A stretch of 64,000 nt of DNA from Rhodococcus sp. G-MC3 (GCF_030063335.1 NZ_JASISW010000008.1:124001-188000); one strand, 5' to 3'; shown: positions 53,579 through 62,993, counted from the first letter of the stretch. Notes: generated by a model not told the origin, from the letters alone. A program made the numbers and translations.

Positions 53579-54841
53579 GTGAATCTCCCCGTGGACGGTC
53601 GTACGCCACTCGTACTCGTGTCCGGTTGGACCGGAGCCATGGACGGCGTCGTGGGCTCACTGCTCACGCCGGGCACCGTCGCGGTCAAGCACGACCTCGG
53701 CCGCGTCTACGAAGGCGTCGTCCGCAGAACGATCTACATCGCAGGCGAGGCGCCGCGCGAAACGATCCTCGAACTCGCGCACGGCTGCGTGTCCTGCACA
53801 CTGCGCGAGGATTTGCTGCCACTCCTCCGCAAGCTCGCGACTCGAAGCTCCGTCGAACGCGTCGTGCTCGCCATGGACCCAGCGTTGGAACCGGAGGCTC
53901 TGTGCTGGGCAATCGAGAACGTCGTCATCACCGGCGTGGTCGGACAGATCGATGGCTCCGCCTCTCGGGATGTCCGTATCGACGCCGTCATCGACTGTCT
54001 CGACGCCGCTACCTGGCTCGCCGATGCCACCGGCGATGACGGGCTCGCCGACCGCGGCATCGTCGCAAGCGGTGACGATGATCGGACTGTCGCGCAGGTA
54101 GTCGTCGGGCAGGTCGATTACGCCGACGCCGTCGTCGTGACCGCAGGACCCGAGGTCGACGGGTGGGAGCGAGCGAAACTGAATGCGGTACTCGCCCGTC
54201 TCGCACCGGGCGCTCCTGTTGCTTGGGTCGGGCCGACCGACGAACTCGATGTCGAAGCGCTACTGGCGGCTGTTCCATTCGATGCCAGAAAAGGTGCGAT
54301 CACCGACGCGCACTCTCCGTTGCTTCGTGGCCAACCGCCGCTGACCGCCGATTGCGGAGTGTCCCTTGTCGAGTTCACCGCGAACCGGCCGTTTCATCCC
54401 GAGCGGTTGCACGAAGCGATCGACGTGCTGCTCGACGGCGTCGTCACCGCGCGTGGACGGGCATGGGTGGCAACACAACCCGACGAGGCCCTGTGGATCG
54501 AATCGGCCGGCGGTGGGCTTCGCGTCGCGAGCGCGGGCACGTGGCTCGCGGCGATGACACCCGAGGAACAGGACGGGATCGACACGGCCCGTCGGGCGAT
54601 GGCGGCGCTGCGGTGGGACGAGACGTTCGGTGACCGCGATACCTCGCTCGTGATTCTGGTGCACGCCGCCGACCCGACCGAGATCGATCGAACCCTGCAG
54701 TGGGCGTTGGTGTCCGACGACGAGATGCTCGACCCCCCGGCCTGGGCGGACTGGAACGACCCGTTCGGTCAATGGCATGAAGACCCCTGTGAAACAAGCG
54801 AGTCCCCGTACTCGGACCAGAAGAGAGAGGCAACAGAATGA
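53579..54841 (+). CDS. COG0523-family zinc-starvation protein without a P-loop (Rv0106-like)
   Basis: 420 residues from GTG 53579, which follows AAGAAGGG; TTG 53558 would lie inside the Zur-like box. COG0523 proteins are GTPases that deliver metals, with a GxxGxGKT loop near the N-terminus and a CxCC motif. Here the loop position reads [18 protein letters not shown], with the GKT lost, while the metal motif [19 protein letters not shown] is kept in C-x2-C form. The C-terminal domain has [31 protein letters not shown] (in parts) and [19 protein letters not shown]. tuberculosis Rv0106 has the same loss. Function is unclear: metal carrier rather than GTPase is likely. Coupled to rpmE by ATGA. 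Confidence 0.88.
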   Translation: MNLPVDGRTPLVLVSGWTGAMDGVVGSLLTPGTVAVKHDLGRVYEGVVRRTIYIAGEAPRETILELAHGCVSCTLREDLLPLLRKLATRSSVERVVLAMDPALEPEALCWAIENVVITGVVGQIDGSASRDVRIDAVIDCLDAATWLADATGDDGLADRGIVASGDDDRTVAQVVVGQVDYADAVVVTAGPEVDGWERAKLNAVLARLAPGAPVAWVGPTDELDVEALLAAVPFDARKGAITDAHSPLLRGQPPLTADCGVSLVEFTANRPFHPERLHEAIDVLLDGVVTARGRAWVATQPDEALWIESAGGGLRVASAGTWLAAMTPEEQDGIDTARRAMAALRWDETFGDRDTSLVILVHAADPTEIDRTLQWALVSDDEMLDPPAWADWNDPFGQWHEDPCETSESPYSDQKREATE

Positions 54842-55098
54842 AGGCAGGAATTCACCCCGACTACCACCCGGTGGTCTTCCAGGATGCGGGAACGGGGACC
54901 CAGTTCCTCACCCGCTCCACCATAACGAGCGCCCGCGAGGTCGATTGGGAGGACGGCAACACTTATCCGCTGGTGATCGTTGACGTCACCAGCGAATCGC
55001 ACCCGTTCTGGACCGGTGCGACGCGCATCATGGACACCCAGGGGCGCGTAGAGAAGTTCGAGAAGCGCTACGGGCGCCGCACCAGGAAGGACATCTGA
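54838..55098 (+). CDS. rpmE2: Ribosomal protein L31 type B, zinc-independent
   Basis: 86 residues: [20 protein letters not shown], then [38 protein letters not shown] (in parts) and EKRYGRR. This is the longer B form, which lacks the CxxC of zinc-bound L31. Start overlaps the COG0523 stop. Confidence 0.96.
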   Translation: MKAGIHPDYHPVVFQDAGTGTQFLTRSTITSAREVDWEDGNTYPLVIVDVTSESHPFWTGATRIMDTQGRVEKFEKRYGRRTRKDI

Positions 55099-55101
55099 GT
55101 C

Positions 55102-55269
55102 ATGGCTGTTCCGAAACGGAAGATGTCGCGTTCCAACACCCGTAGCCGGCGAGCGCAGTGGAAGGCTGTTGCGCCTGATCTCGTGCCCGTGAACGTCGGC
55201 GGCCAGCAATTTCGTGTTCCTCGACGGCTTGTGAAAGCGGTGCAGATGGGGGTCTTCGACCCCAGGTGA
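55102..55269 (+). CDS. rpmF: Ribosomal protein L32, zinc-independent
   Basis: 55 residues: [20 protein letters not shown], then [20 protein letters not shown] and [15 protein letters not shown]. It has the L32 N-terminus but no zinc cysteines. It starts three bases after rpmE2 and ends in a hairpin. Third gene of the divergent arm. Confidence 0.95.
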   Translation: MAVPKRKMSRSNTRSRRAQWKAVAPDLVPVNVGGQQFRVPRRLVKAVQMGVFDPR

Positions 55270-55306
55270 GTGGAAATACGTCCCCTGCGACGTATTTCCG
55301 TTCACC
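55265..55306 (+). terminator. Terminator hairpin overlapping the rpmF stop
   Basis: Arms 55265-55282 and 55289-55306 pair at 16 of 18 positions around loop ccctgc. The stem includes the rpmF TGA, so the hairpin begins inside the gene. Confidence 0.75.
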
Positions 55307-55332
55307 TGGACGGGGCGCGGTAAGTTGACCTG

Positions 55333-56397
55333 ATGGTCGATCCCGCCCCGTCCAGCAAGGACATCAAACGCTGGCGGCAGTATCTTGCCGACGAGCGAGC
55401 CGAGGCCGCTGTCTACCGCGACCTCGCAGGCAGGCGTTCAGGCGAAGAGCGTGAAATTCTGCTCGCACTCGCAGCTGCGGAGGAACGGCACGAAGACCAT
55501 TGGCGGTCACTTCTGGGTGATCGCGTGGGCATGCCGTTGCGCGGGGACATCCGATCGCGACTTCTCGGTGTCCTGGCCCGGCGGTTCGGGTCTGTCTTCG
55601 TGCTCGCCCTTGCGCAGCGCGCAGAGTCGAGGTCCCCGTACACAGCCGAACTCGGCGCCACCGAGGCGATGATCGCCGACGAGCAGATCCACGCCGAGGT
55701 GGTACGAGGTCTCGCTGCACGCGGCCGAAACCGCCTGTCCGGCACGTTCAGAGCGGCCGTGTTCGGGGCGAACGACGGACTCGTCAGCAACCTCGCTCTG
55801 GTTCTCGGTATCAGCGGGAGCGGGGTCTCCAACCACATCATCCTGGTGACCGGTCTCGCCGGCCTGCTCGCGGGAGCGTTGTCGATGGGAGCGGGGGAGT
55901 ACGTCTCGGTGCGGTCCCAACGCGAGCTGCTCGAGGCGTCGTCACCCGCGGGTTCGGCGTGCGAGGCGGTCCAGCATCTCGATGTCGACGCCAACGAATT
56001 GGCGTTGGTCTACCGAGCCCGAGGGATGTCCGTGGACGTGGCCGAAGCGAAAGCGTCCGGGGTGCTCGCACACCTGACGTCCGACGACGCGATGGAGGCT
56101 GCCGAGGATGACCACGAAGCCGTCGGGACTGGGCTCGGTGCCGCGGTAGCCAGCTTCTGCTTCTTCGCCTCCGGTGCGGTCATCCCCGTGCTGCCATATC
56201 TTGTCGGACTCGAAGGTGTTGCGGCGCTTGTCGTTGCAGCAGTGCTGGTTGGAATCGCGCTTATCGGGACCGGCCTGATTGTTGGACTGCTCAGCGGAGG
56301 CCCGCCCGTCAAACGCGCGCTGAGGCAGCTCGCCATCGGCTACGGTGCGGCAGGCGCGACCTATCTGCTCGGTGCTCTTTTCGGCGGGGGCGTCTGA
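55333..56397 (+). CDS. Ferritin-like/VIT1-type iron-manganese membrane transporter
   Basis: 354 residues in two parts. Residues 10-135 are a four-helix ferritin-like domain with carboxylate and histidine ligands in DERAEAAVYRDLA, AAAEERHEDHWRSLL and IADEQIHAEVVRGL. Residues 140-354 are a VIT1/CCC1 membrane domain with five helices, starting GTFRAAVFGANDGLVSNLALVLGISG (in parts), GALSMGAGEYVSVRSQRELL, and ending in two helices after GAAVASFCFFASG. Such fusions export iron or manganese, using the ferritin-like part as a metal sensor or oxidant. It is next to the zinc-starvation locus; a shared metal-stress role is inference. Confidence 0.9.
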   Translation: MVDPAPSSKDIKRWRQYLADERAEAAVYRDLAGRRSGEEREILLALAAAEERHEDHWRSLLGDRVGMPLRGDIRSRLLGVLARRFGSVFVLALAQRAESRSPYTAELGATEAMIADEQIHAEVVRGLAARGRNRLSGTFRAAVFGANDGLVSNLALVLGISGSGVSNHIILVTGLAGLLAGALSMGAGEYVSVRSQRELLEASSPAGSACEAVQHLDVDANELALVYRARGMSVDVAEAKASGVLAHLTSDDAMEAAEDDHEAVGTGLGAAVASFCFFASGAVIPVLPYLVGLEGVAALVVAAVLVGIALIGTGLIVGLLSGGPPVKRALRQLAIGYGAAGATYLLGALFGGGV

Positions 56398-56444
56398 CAG
56401 AAAATCAGGTGCGCTGAAGGCTCGGTGGACGCTACTGTGCTCAC

Positions 56445-57593
56445 ATGTTCTTCTCCTCCCGGGCCCTCGCCGCCGCCTGCGTGACGGCTGCTCTCGTCGC
56501 CACCGGTTTCATCGTCGGCCCGGGTGCCGCGTCGGCCGAGGACACTGCACCCGGCACCATCGTGGATGTCGAGGAGCTCGCCTCCGAACTGTGGCTGCCC
56601 GGCGCGGCGGAAGCGAAGCGAATCACGTATTGGACCATCGGTTCGGATGGGTTGCCCGCGCTGAGCACCGGCGCGTTCTTCGTCCCCGAAGGTACTGCGC
56701 CCGAGGACGGCTGGCCGGTCATCGGCTGGGCTCACGGCACTTCCGGTGTCGACGACAACTGCGCGCCCTCGCTCGTCGGGCCAGCCGACCCCGCGCGTGA
56801 TCGGCAGTACCTGGGAGCCTGGTTGGGTCAGGGATATGCGATCGCAGCGACGGACTACGTCGGCCTCGGGACTGCGGGGATCATGCCGTATCTCGACGGC
56901 AAAGTTGAGGCGCACAGCGTCGTCGATTCAGTGAAGGCATCGCGTGCGGTGGAGGCATCCCTGTCGAACAAGTGGGTTGCCGTCGGGCAGTCGCAGGGCG
57001 GAGGAGCGGCGATCATCACAGCTCGCTACGCGACGGAATATGGCGGTCCCGGACTCGATTATCGCGGCGCGGTCGGCACCGGCGTTCCGGCGAACATCGA
57101 ACTTGCGTTGCTGCCCGCTGGTCCCGGCTTCTTGCCGATTTCGCTGAGCAAAGGCCTGACGACGTATGCGCTGTACATCCTGTCGGGCCTGCGTGCGGCG
57201 CACCCGGAGGTCAACATCAACGCGTATCTCACTGACGAGGGCCGAGAAACCGTGGACAAGGCCGAGACGCTGTGTGTGCTCGACGCCGAAGAAGAATTCG
57301 ATGGGCTCGTCACGGGCGACTTGTTCTCCAGACCGCTGAACCAGATCCCGAATTTCTACGGCTTGCTGAACGACTACATGGGCGTCCCGACGCGTGGGTA
57401 CGACCGACCGGTGTTCATCGCTCAGGGCTTGTTGGATACGGATGTGCCTGCGCCTGCTGCTCTTTCGTTGGTGGCGCAGATGAAGGCCAACGGGCAGGAC
57501 GTCACCCTGCACACCTATCCCAGTGATCACAGCGGCGCAATGCTGCAATCACAAACGGATTCTCTTCCGTTCGTGAAACAACTTTTCGACTAG
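56445..57593 (+). CDS. Secreted lipase (LIP family alpha/beta hydrolase)
   Basis: 382 residues. The signal peptide (MFFSSRALAAACVTAALVATG plus FIVGPGAASA) predicts export, with the mature protein beginning near EDTAPG. The oxyanion-hole region is VIGWAHGTSG, the nucleophile is in GQSQGGGAA (G-x-S-x-G), the acid is in GLLDTDVP and the histidine in DHSGAM. A cysteine pair (DNCAPS, ETLCVLD) may form a disulfide. It resembles secretory triacylglycerol lipases of actinobacteria. It stands as a single gene. Confidence 0.88.
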   Translation: MFFSSRALAAACVTAALVATGFIVGPGAASAEDTAPGTIVDVEELASELWLPGAAEAKRITYWTIGSDGLPALSTGAFFVPEGTAPEDGWPVIGWAHGTSGVDDNCAPSLVGPADPARDRQYLGAWLGQGYAIAATDYVGLGTAGIMPYLDGKVEAHSVVDSVKASRAVEASLSNKWVAVGQSQGGGAAIITARYATEYGGPGLDYRGAVGTGVPANIELALLPAGPGFLPISLSKGLTTYALYILSGLRAAHPEVNINAYLTDEGRETVDKAETLCVLDAEEEFDGLVTGDLFSRPLNQIPNFYGLLNDYMGVPTRGYDRPVFIAQGLLDTDVPAPAALSLVAQMKANGQDVTLHTYPSDHSGAMLQSQTDSLPFVKQLFD

Positions 57594-57645
57594 CGCCTCC
57601 TCGGCTTTGCAACTTTGATACCGCAGGGGGCTGAGAGGAATCATC

Positions 57646-58827
57646 ATGCCCCCGAAGAAGGCGGGCTCGAAGCTGCTGAATTGGGCTTCTCATCTCGACG
57701 ACAATGCACTGGCTCAGGCGCGGGAGACCGCGTCGATGCCGTTCGTCCATCCCCACCTCGCACTGATGCCCGACGCCCACAGTGGCATGGGCAGTGCCGT
57801 GGGGACCGTGATTCCAACACTCGGGGCGGTCATTCCGGCCGCGGTGGGCGTCGATATCGGTTGCGGAATGATCGGTGTGCGAACAGGATTCACCAAGTCC
57901 GACGTCGGCGGCCGTGATCTGTCGGTATTGCGTCTCGCAATCGAGGCAAGTATTCCGCTGTCGATGGGTAACTACAACGCCGACGTCCACGCGTGGGATT
58001 TCACAGCGCCGAAGCTGGCGGAGTTGGAGGGAATGGCCGCGGCGAACAGTGTCGATCTGTCGCACTCGCCGAAGTGGCGTGAGCAGCTCGGATCGCTTGG
58101 CTCGGGCAATCATTTCATCGAAATGTGCCTCGACGAGACCGATCAGGTGTGGCTGTTCCTGCACAGTGGAAGCCGCGGTGTCGGAAACAAGATCGCGCAG
58201 AAGCACATCAAGATCGCGCAGCGGTTGTGCGCGCAGTGGTGGATCGATCTGCCGAACAAGGATCTTGCATACCTCCCCGAGGGAACGCCTGAGTTCAGCA
58301 GGTACATCAAGGATCTCAGGTGGGCGCAGAGGTTTGCGTACCTGAATCGAGCCGAGATGATGGACCGGTTCGGTGCTGTGTTCGCGCGGTGGATGGGGAC
58401 CGAGAATCACCTGGAGCTCGAAAGGGTGAATTGTCATCACAATTACACCGTGAAGGAGACGCACGCGAAGAAGGACGTGTGGCTGACCCGTAAGGGCGCG
58501 GTCGATGCGCACGAGGGTGTCAAGGCGATCATCCCCGGCTCGATGGGGACGCGGTCCTACGTCGTGATCGGTAAGGGAAGTGCGTCCGGGCTGTGCTCGG
58601 CTCCGCACGGCGCGGGGCGGAGGTTCTCGAGGACCGAGGCCAGGAAGCGGTTCACGCTGGAGGACTTGCGGAACCGGATGGTGGGCATCGAGTTCCGTGA
58701 CGGCGAGGAGTTCGTCGACGAGATTCCTGACTCGTACAAGGACATCGACGTGGTGATGGCCGACGCGTCGGATCTGGTGACCATCGAGCACGAGCTGCGG
58801 CAGATTCTCAACGTCAAGGGGACCTGA
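57646..58827 (+). CDS. rtcB: RtcB-type RNA ligase
   Basis: 393-residue RNA-splicing ligase joining 2',3'-cyclic phosphate or 3'-phosphate to 5'-OH ends with GTP and Mn. Metal and active-site residues are visible: cysteine in VGVDIGCGMIG, histidines in GSGNHFIE, LHSGSRGVG and NCHHNYT, and the GMP-accepting histidine in SAPHGAGRRFSR. No archease or RtcA/RtcR gene is nearby, so it stands alone as in many actinobacteria and may repair broken tRNA or rRNA. Confidence 0.93.
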   Translation: MPPKKAGSKLLNWASHLDDNALAQARETASMPFVHPHLALMPDAHSGMGSAVGTVIPTLGAVIPAAVGVDIGCGMIGVRTGFTKSDVGGRDLSVLRLAIEASIPLSMGNYNADVHAWDFTAPKLAELEGMAAANSVDLSHSPKWREQLGSLGSGNHFIEMCLDETDQVWLFLHSGSRGVGNKIAQKHIKIAQRLCAQWWIDLPNKDLAYLPEGTPEFSRYIKDLRWAQRFAYLNRAEMMDRFGAVFARWMGTENHLELERVNCHHNYTVKETHAKKDVWLTRKGAVDAHEGVKAIIPGSMGTRSYVVIGKGSASGLCSAPHGAGRRFSRTEARKRFTLEDLRNRMVGIEFRDGEEFVDEIPDSYKDIDVVMADASDLVTIEHELRQILNVKGT

Positions 58828-58873
58828 TCAGCGGCTGCGCCGCAGGAGACCGATCGGTATGAGAGGGTCGGGC

Positions 58874-59332
58874 ATGGAGGATTTCCCGCCCATGCGGCCG
58901 GTCAGTGTTCAACCGGAGGGACCGAGCCCGGCGCCGTTGTGGAAACGCGGCGCGGTAGTGCTACTCGTCGTCGTGACAGTGGTGGCGAGCTCCTCGTTAC
59001 GTGGGGGTTCGCCGACCGCGTCGGTCATTGCGGGTGTGTTGGTAATCGGAGGGTGCGGCCTTTTCACGGCATCGATCTTTCGAGAACTGCGCGAGAATCG
59101 CACCAATTTGATTCGCTGGTGGGGCCGACAGGAAGTTCAGCCGCACAGCACCGATCTATTGTCGATGCTGGGGTCGTCGCTTGCTGGAATCGGAGCGGTG
59201 ATACTCACTTTCGATGATTCGATTCCGTGGCCTCTGCCCATCGTTGCCGTCTTCGCATTCATGATGCTGATCACTGCCAGTCTCTACATTCCGCATAATC
59301 GCAGAGTTCGGCGTCTTCACAACCACTTCTGA
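58874..59332 (+). CDS. Small polytopic membrane protein of unknown function
   Basis: 152 residues from ATG 58874 (GAGAGGG upstream; ATG 58859 adds five). Four hydrophobic segments: GAVVLLVVVTVVASSSL, ASVIAGVLVIGGCGLFTASIF, LLSMLGSSLAGIGAVILTF and LPIVAVFAFMMLITASLYI. Short polar ends. No family recognised. Its last 16 bp overlap the convergent corA gene. Confidence 0.7.
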   Translation: MEDFPPMRPVSVQPEGPSPAPLWKRGAVVLLVVVTVVASSSLRGGSPTASVIAGVLVIGGCGLFTASIFRELRENRTNLIRWWGRQEVQPHSTDLLSMLGSSLAGIGAVILTFDDSIPWPLPIVAVFAFMMLITASLYIPHNRRVRRLHNHF

Positions 59333-60336
59333 CGTTTGAACACGAGGTACAGCCCGCTGGAGCAGAGAACCATCAGCGTGATGGCGAGTGGATAGCCCAA
59401 GTGCCACTTCAGTTCTGGCATGTCCTCGAAGTTCATGCCATAGATCGCAGCGACCAGGGAGGGCGCGAACAAGATTGCGCCCCAGGAGGAGATTTTTTTC
59501 GTCTGCTCGGACTGGTCGAGGCTCACCTGCGTCATGGCCCGCATTTCTTCGTTCTGCTGCTGCCCGACGAGTGTCGCATTGACCTGCAGCGCATTCTGCA
59601 AGTTCACGCGAAAGGAGTCGACTCGTTCGGCAATGTGTACGCAGTGATCGAGGACGTCGCGCAGGTTGCGTTGCAGTTCGAGGTCGACGTCGTACTTGTC
59701 TTCGCCCCGCTTCAGCGATTCGATCATCGACACCAACGGTGCTGCCGCGCGCTGGAATTCGGTCACTTCACGCGAGAGCGTATAGATGCGTCGTGAGACG
59801 GAGGGGTCGCGCGAGAAGAGCTGATCCTCGATCTCGTCGATGTCGTTCTGCAGGCCTTCGACGACGGGCTGATATTCGTCGACGATCTGGTCGAGGATCG
59901 CGTAGAGCACTGCCTCGGTGCCAAGTTTCAGGAGGTCTGGGTTCTCTTCCAGGCGCGTCCGTACGGTGGCCAGCTCCGGCGACTCCGCATGGCGAATGGT
60001 GATGACGAAGTCGGAACCGAGAAATACGTGCAATTCTCCGAATTCGACCTTTTCGGTCTCGTCGATATACCGCGCAGGCCGCAGCACGACGAACAATTGG
60101 TCGTCGTAGCGTTCGAGTTTGGGTCTCTGGTGTGCCGCAATGGCATCTTCCACGACCAGGCGGTGTAGCCCGAATTCGACTGCTACAGAGTTTATTTCAT
60201 CTACTCCGGGCCGGTACAGCCCGATCCACGCCATTCCGTGACGATCACGCATGATCTCGAAGGTGGATGCCAGATCGTCCGGATTCGCGGTTCGTTTGCC
60301 ATCGACGTAGACAGCGTTGTCGACGATCGTCAACAT
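59317..60336 (-). CDS. corA: CorA-type magnesium/cobalt channel
   Basis: 339 residues from ATG 60336. A cytoplasmic alpha-beta domain, a long helix (NDIDEIEDQLFSRDPSVSRRIYTLSREVTEFQRA in parts), then two C-terminal membrane helices. The pore motif is YGMNFEDMPEL (GMN), followed by the last helix and the basic tail KRQKWL. The extended frame upstream is not supported by homology. Pentameric Mg, Co or Zn channel in this family. Confidence 0.93.
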   Translation of the reverse strand: MLTIVDNAVYVDGKRTANPDDLASTFEIMRDRHGMAWIGLYRPGVDEINSVAVEFGLHRLVVEDAIAAHQRPKLERYDDQLFVVLRPARYIDETEKVEFGELHVFLGSDFVITIRHAESPELATVRTRLEENPDLLKLGTEAVLYAILDQIVDEYQPVVEGLQNDIDEIEDQLFSRDPSVSRRIYTLSREVTEFQRAAAPLVSMIESLKRGEDKYDVDLELQRNLRDVLDHCVHIAERVDSFRVNLQNALQVNATLVGQQQNEEMRAMTQVSLDQSEQTKKISSWGAILFAPSLVAAIYGMNFEDMPELKWHLGYPLAITLMVLCSSGLYLVFKRQKWL

Positions 60337-60408
60337 GCACCCAGCCTTTACTCTCGGAGTTTCGCTTTCAAGCCTTCCAGATTGTGGTCCCCCGGGCCAG
60401 AATGGGGT

Positions 60409-60843
60409 ATGGACCAGCGAATAGATTTTCTCACCCTTGCCACGCCCGACGTCGATGCTTCCCGGTCCTTCTATCGGGACGGGCTCGGCTGGACCCCGCT
60501 GCTGGATGTGCCGGGGGAGATCATTTTCTTCCAGATCGCATCGGGCCTGGTGCTGGGTCTGTTCGACGCCCAGAAGTTCACCGAGGACCTGGGCCGGGAT
60601 GGTGAACCTGCCGCGGTGAGCGGCCTGACGCTCTCCCACAACGTCGATGGCCCGGCCGAAGTGGATCAGACGGTTGCGGCTGCAGTTGCAGCTGGCGGGA
60701 CTCTGATCAAGCAACCTCAGAAGGCAGCGTTCGGCGGGTACAACGGGCATTTCGCGGATCCGAACGGGGTGATCTGGGAGGTCTGCCACAACCCGGGGTG
60801 GAGTGTCGATGCCGACGGAAAGGTGCAGCTGAGTGAACTCTGA
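60409..60843 (+). CDS. VOC (glyoxalase/bleomycin-resistance) superfamily protein
   Basis: 144 residues from ATG 60409: DFLTLATPDVDASRSFYRDGLGW (in parts) is the first beta-alpha unit and GGYNGHFADPNGVIWEVCHNPGW the second (in parts), with the usual metal positions at the histidine in GHFADPNG and the glutamate in WEVCHNP. It is a single gene between corA and the DUF222 gene. The substrate is unknown. Confidence 0.87.
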   Translation: MDQRIDFLTLATPDVDASRSFYRDGLGWTPLLDVPGEIIFFQIASGLVLGLFDAQKFTEDLGRDGEPAAVSGLTLSHNVDGPAEVDQTVAAAVAAGGTLIKQPQKAAFGGYNGHFADPNGVIWEVCHNPGWSVDADGKVQLSEL

Positions 60844-61059
60844 TTGTCGTCCCTGGGCGGATTTCCGCGAGTGCGCAAGGTTCTCTGCGGCTTCCTGACG
60901 GTCGTGCGGAGGCACTCTTCTCATCGCTTGCGAATCGGTCGGTGGTGGGGTTTTTTCGAACGCATTTTCTGTCGGTTGAGTGCCATTGATCATCTCGGAC
61001 CTCAGTTCGCGCCGGGGCTCGATTCCGTGCCGCGTTCTTGTCGGTGCCGCCGAGTAGTC

Positions 61060-61075
61060 TCGAACGTATGTTCGA
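61060..61075 (+). promoter_or_regulatory. LexA (SOS) box overlapping the start codon of the DUF222-HNH gene
   Basis: TCGAACGTATGTTCGA is an exact match to the mycobacterial SOS box TCGAAC-N4-GTTCGA. The ATG at 61068-61070 lies inside it, so bound LexA would cover the translation start; the second half-site encodes the residues after the initiator methionine (MFD). Confidence 0.9.
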
Positions 61076-62993
61076 TACAGGGGTTTCGGCGGGGGACGCC
61101 GCGGGTGGTTCGGCGGGGGTTGATGCTGCCTGCGCTCGGGCCGTCGACGACGCGGTGTCGGCGGGGTTGATCGGGTTTACCGCTCGATGCCGGGTGGCGG
61201 AGAACATCGCGCGGGCGCGGGTGGTGGAGTCGGTGTGTGAGGTCACCGAGATCCGTCTCGCTGCCGCCGAAGACGAGGGCGGGGATCCGGCGACGGTGAT
61301 GCGGTCGGTGGTGTGCGAGATCGCAGCAGGGCTCAATGTCTCGCAGATGGTGGCGCGGCCGTTCGTGGAGACAGGATCGGTGCTGGATCGGTTGCCGTTG
61401 ACGGCGGTGCGGTTCGTGTACGGAAATTTGGATTGGGCGCGGACGCAGGTGATCGCGCGGGTACTGGGCAAGGCGTGCGATGCGACGATCAAAGCTCTCG
61501 AGTTCGAGGCGGTCGCGGCAGCGGAAGTGTGGGGTCCGCGGTCGTTGAAGTTGGAACTGTGGGCGTTGTGGGCCGAGTACGACGAGGAGGAGGCTCGCGC
61601 GGCGAAGGGGTCGGCCGTCAAGGCTGCCCGCGGAGTGTCCCTGCGCTGCGAGGGTGACGGGTCCTCGGTGCTGAAGGCGACGCTCACCGATATCGAGGGC
61701 GCGGAGGCGCAGGCGTTGGTGGAGGAGATCGCCGGGACGGTGTGCGGGCGGGATCCGCGGCCGGCGGTGCAGTTGCGGGCGGATGGATTGTTGGCGTTGA
61801 TTCATGGTGAGCATGCGCTCGAATGCGCGTGCGATCTCGGTGAGCAGTGCCCGCAGTTCGGGGTGGCGGATCTGGTGGATGGTCGGCGTGGGCATCTTCT
61901 GCAGATTCAGATCGATGTGGAGACACTGTTGGGGTTGACTTCGACGCCGGCGCGGTTGGCGGATGGGACTGCGCTCGATGCCGAGGTGGCGCGGGTGTTG
62001 GCCGAGGATGCTCGGTGGCAAGCATTGTTGACGGAGTTGGTGGTTGCTCTCGATGCCCGCAACAGTGACTCCGACAGCACCGGACACGGCAGCACTGGAA
62101 ACGGCAGTGGGGCAGAGAAGTCCGGTACCGAGACACCTGAGGCGAAACCGACCGATGGTCCTGAGGCGACGCCGACCGATACACCCGCCGGAGGTGGGTT
62201 GCGGGGTGGGATCAGGGTTCCGCGTCTGATCTTTCGGGGCCGGATACGCCGTGCAGCGACAGTCCCGGCCCGGCCGAAACGTACTGCCGGTTCACCGAAT
62301 CGGCCTCCGGCCCGCGGGAAGGGTACGGCCAGCGATGCTGCCCGCGCCCACGCGGTCGCCGTGCTACTGGCGGCGATCGGGAAGGACCCGGCACTGGCGG
62401 CCGGGGTCTTTCCCGGCGGGCACGGCGGACTCACCGCACCACCGCCCGGTGCGTTGACCTACAAGCCCGGCGCCGAAGTGGCCGCGCGCGTGCGGATGCG
62501 TTATCGCACGTGCACCCATCCTGGCTGCGCGGTCCCTGCGGCGCGCTGCCAACTCGATCACATCGTTCCTTTCGATCACGACAACCCGGCGCGGGGTGGG
62601 TGGAGTATCGAGACGAATCTGCATCCGGCGTGTGGGGGGCATCATCAACTGAAAACCTCGAAGCTCTGGACTGTCGCCTACCTTGCCGGTGGTGCGATTC
62701 TGTGGACGAGCCGCACCGGGATCCGATCGATCACGCTGCCGCGGCTCGGCTGCCCCGCACCGCCGCGCAGCCGCAAACGAGGACGAAAAACCGTAGAGCC
62801 GGAACCCGATATCAAGGCACCGACCTGGTGGGAGAAACACATGTCCACCGACACACCGGAGCCGACCGCCGCCGATCAACGCGCCGCGGAAACCGATGCT
62901 GCCCGCACCCGAATCCGATTACTGCGAAGACGATTCCGCGAACACAACACCATCCGAAAACTCCGCAAGAACGCCGAACCCCCACCCTTCTGA
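61068..62993 (+). CDS. DUF222 (13E12 family) HNH endonuclease-domain protein
   Basis: 641 residues from ATG 61068. The N-terminal DUF222 region covers about 300 residues (for example VAENIARARVVESVCEVTE; LPLTAVRFVYGNLDWARTQVIARVLG in parts). A low-complexity linker rich in Gly, Ser, Thr and Pro follows (residues about 335-440). The HNH domain comes next: RYRTCTHPGCAVPAARCQLDHIVPF (in parts) and NLHPACGGHHQLKT, with the two cysteine pairs and the histidines for metal and catalysis. Mycobacterial 13E12 genes are multicopy, and some are LexA-regulated. An SOS box covers this start. The cellular role is unknown; DNA-damage-linked nuclease is likely. Confidence 0.9.
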   Translation: MFDTGVSAGDAAGGSAGVDAACARAVDDAVSAGLIGFTARCRVAENIARARVVESVCEVTEIRLAAAEDEGGDPATVMRSVVCEIAAGLNVSQMVARPFVETGSVLDRLPLTAVRFVYGNLDWARTQVIARVLGKACDATIKALEFEAVAAAEVWGPRSLKLELWALWAEYDEEEARAAKGSAVKAARGVSLRCEGDGSSVLKATLTDIEGAEAQALVEEIAGTVCGRDPRPAVQLRADGLLALIHGEHALECACDLGEQCPQFGVADLVDGRRGHLLQIQIDVETLLGLTSTPARLADGTALDAEVARVLAEDARWQALLTELVVALDARNSDSDSTGHGSTGNGSGAEKSGTETPEAKPTDGPEATPTDTPAGGGLRGGIRVPRLIFRGRIRRAATVPARPKRTAGSPNRPPARGKGTASDAARAHAVAVLLAAIGKDPALAAGVFPGGHGGLTAPPPGALTYKPGAEVAARVRMRYRTCTHPGCAVPAARCQLDHIVPFDHDNPARGGWSIETNLHPACGGHHQLKTSKLWTVAYLAGGAILWTSRTGIRSITLPRLGCPAPPRSRKRGRKTVEPEPDIKAPTWWEKHMSTDTPEPTAADQRAAETDAARTRIRLLRRRFREHNTIRKLRKNAEPPPF

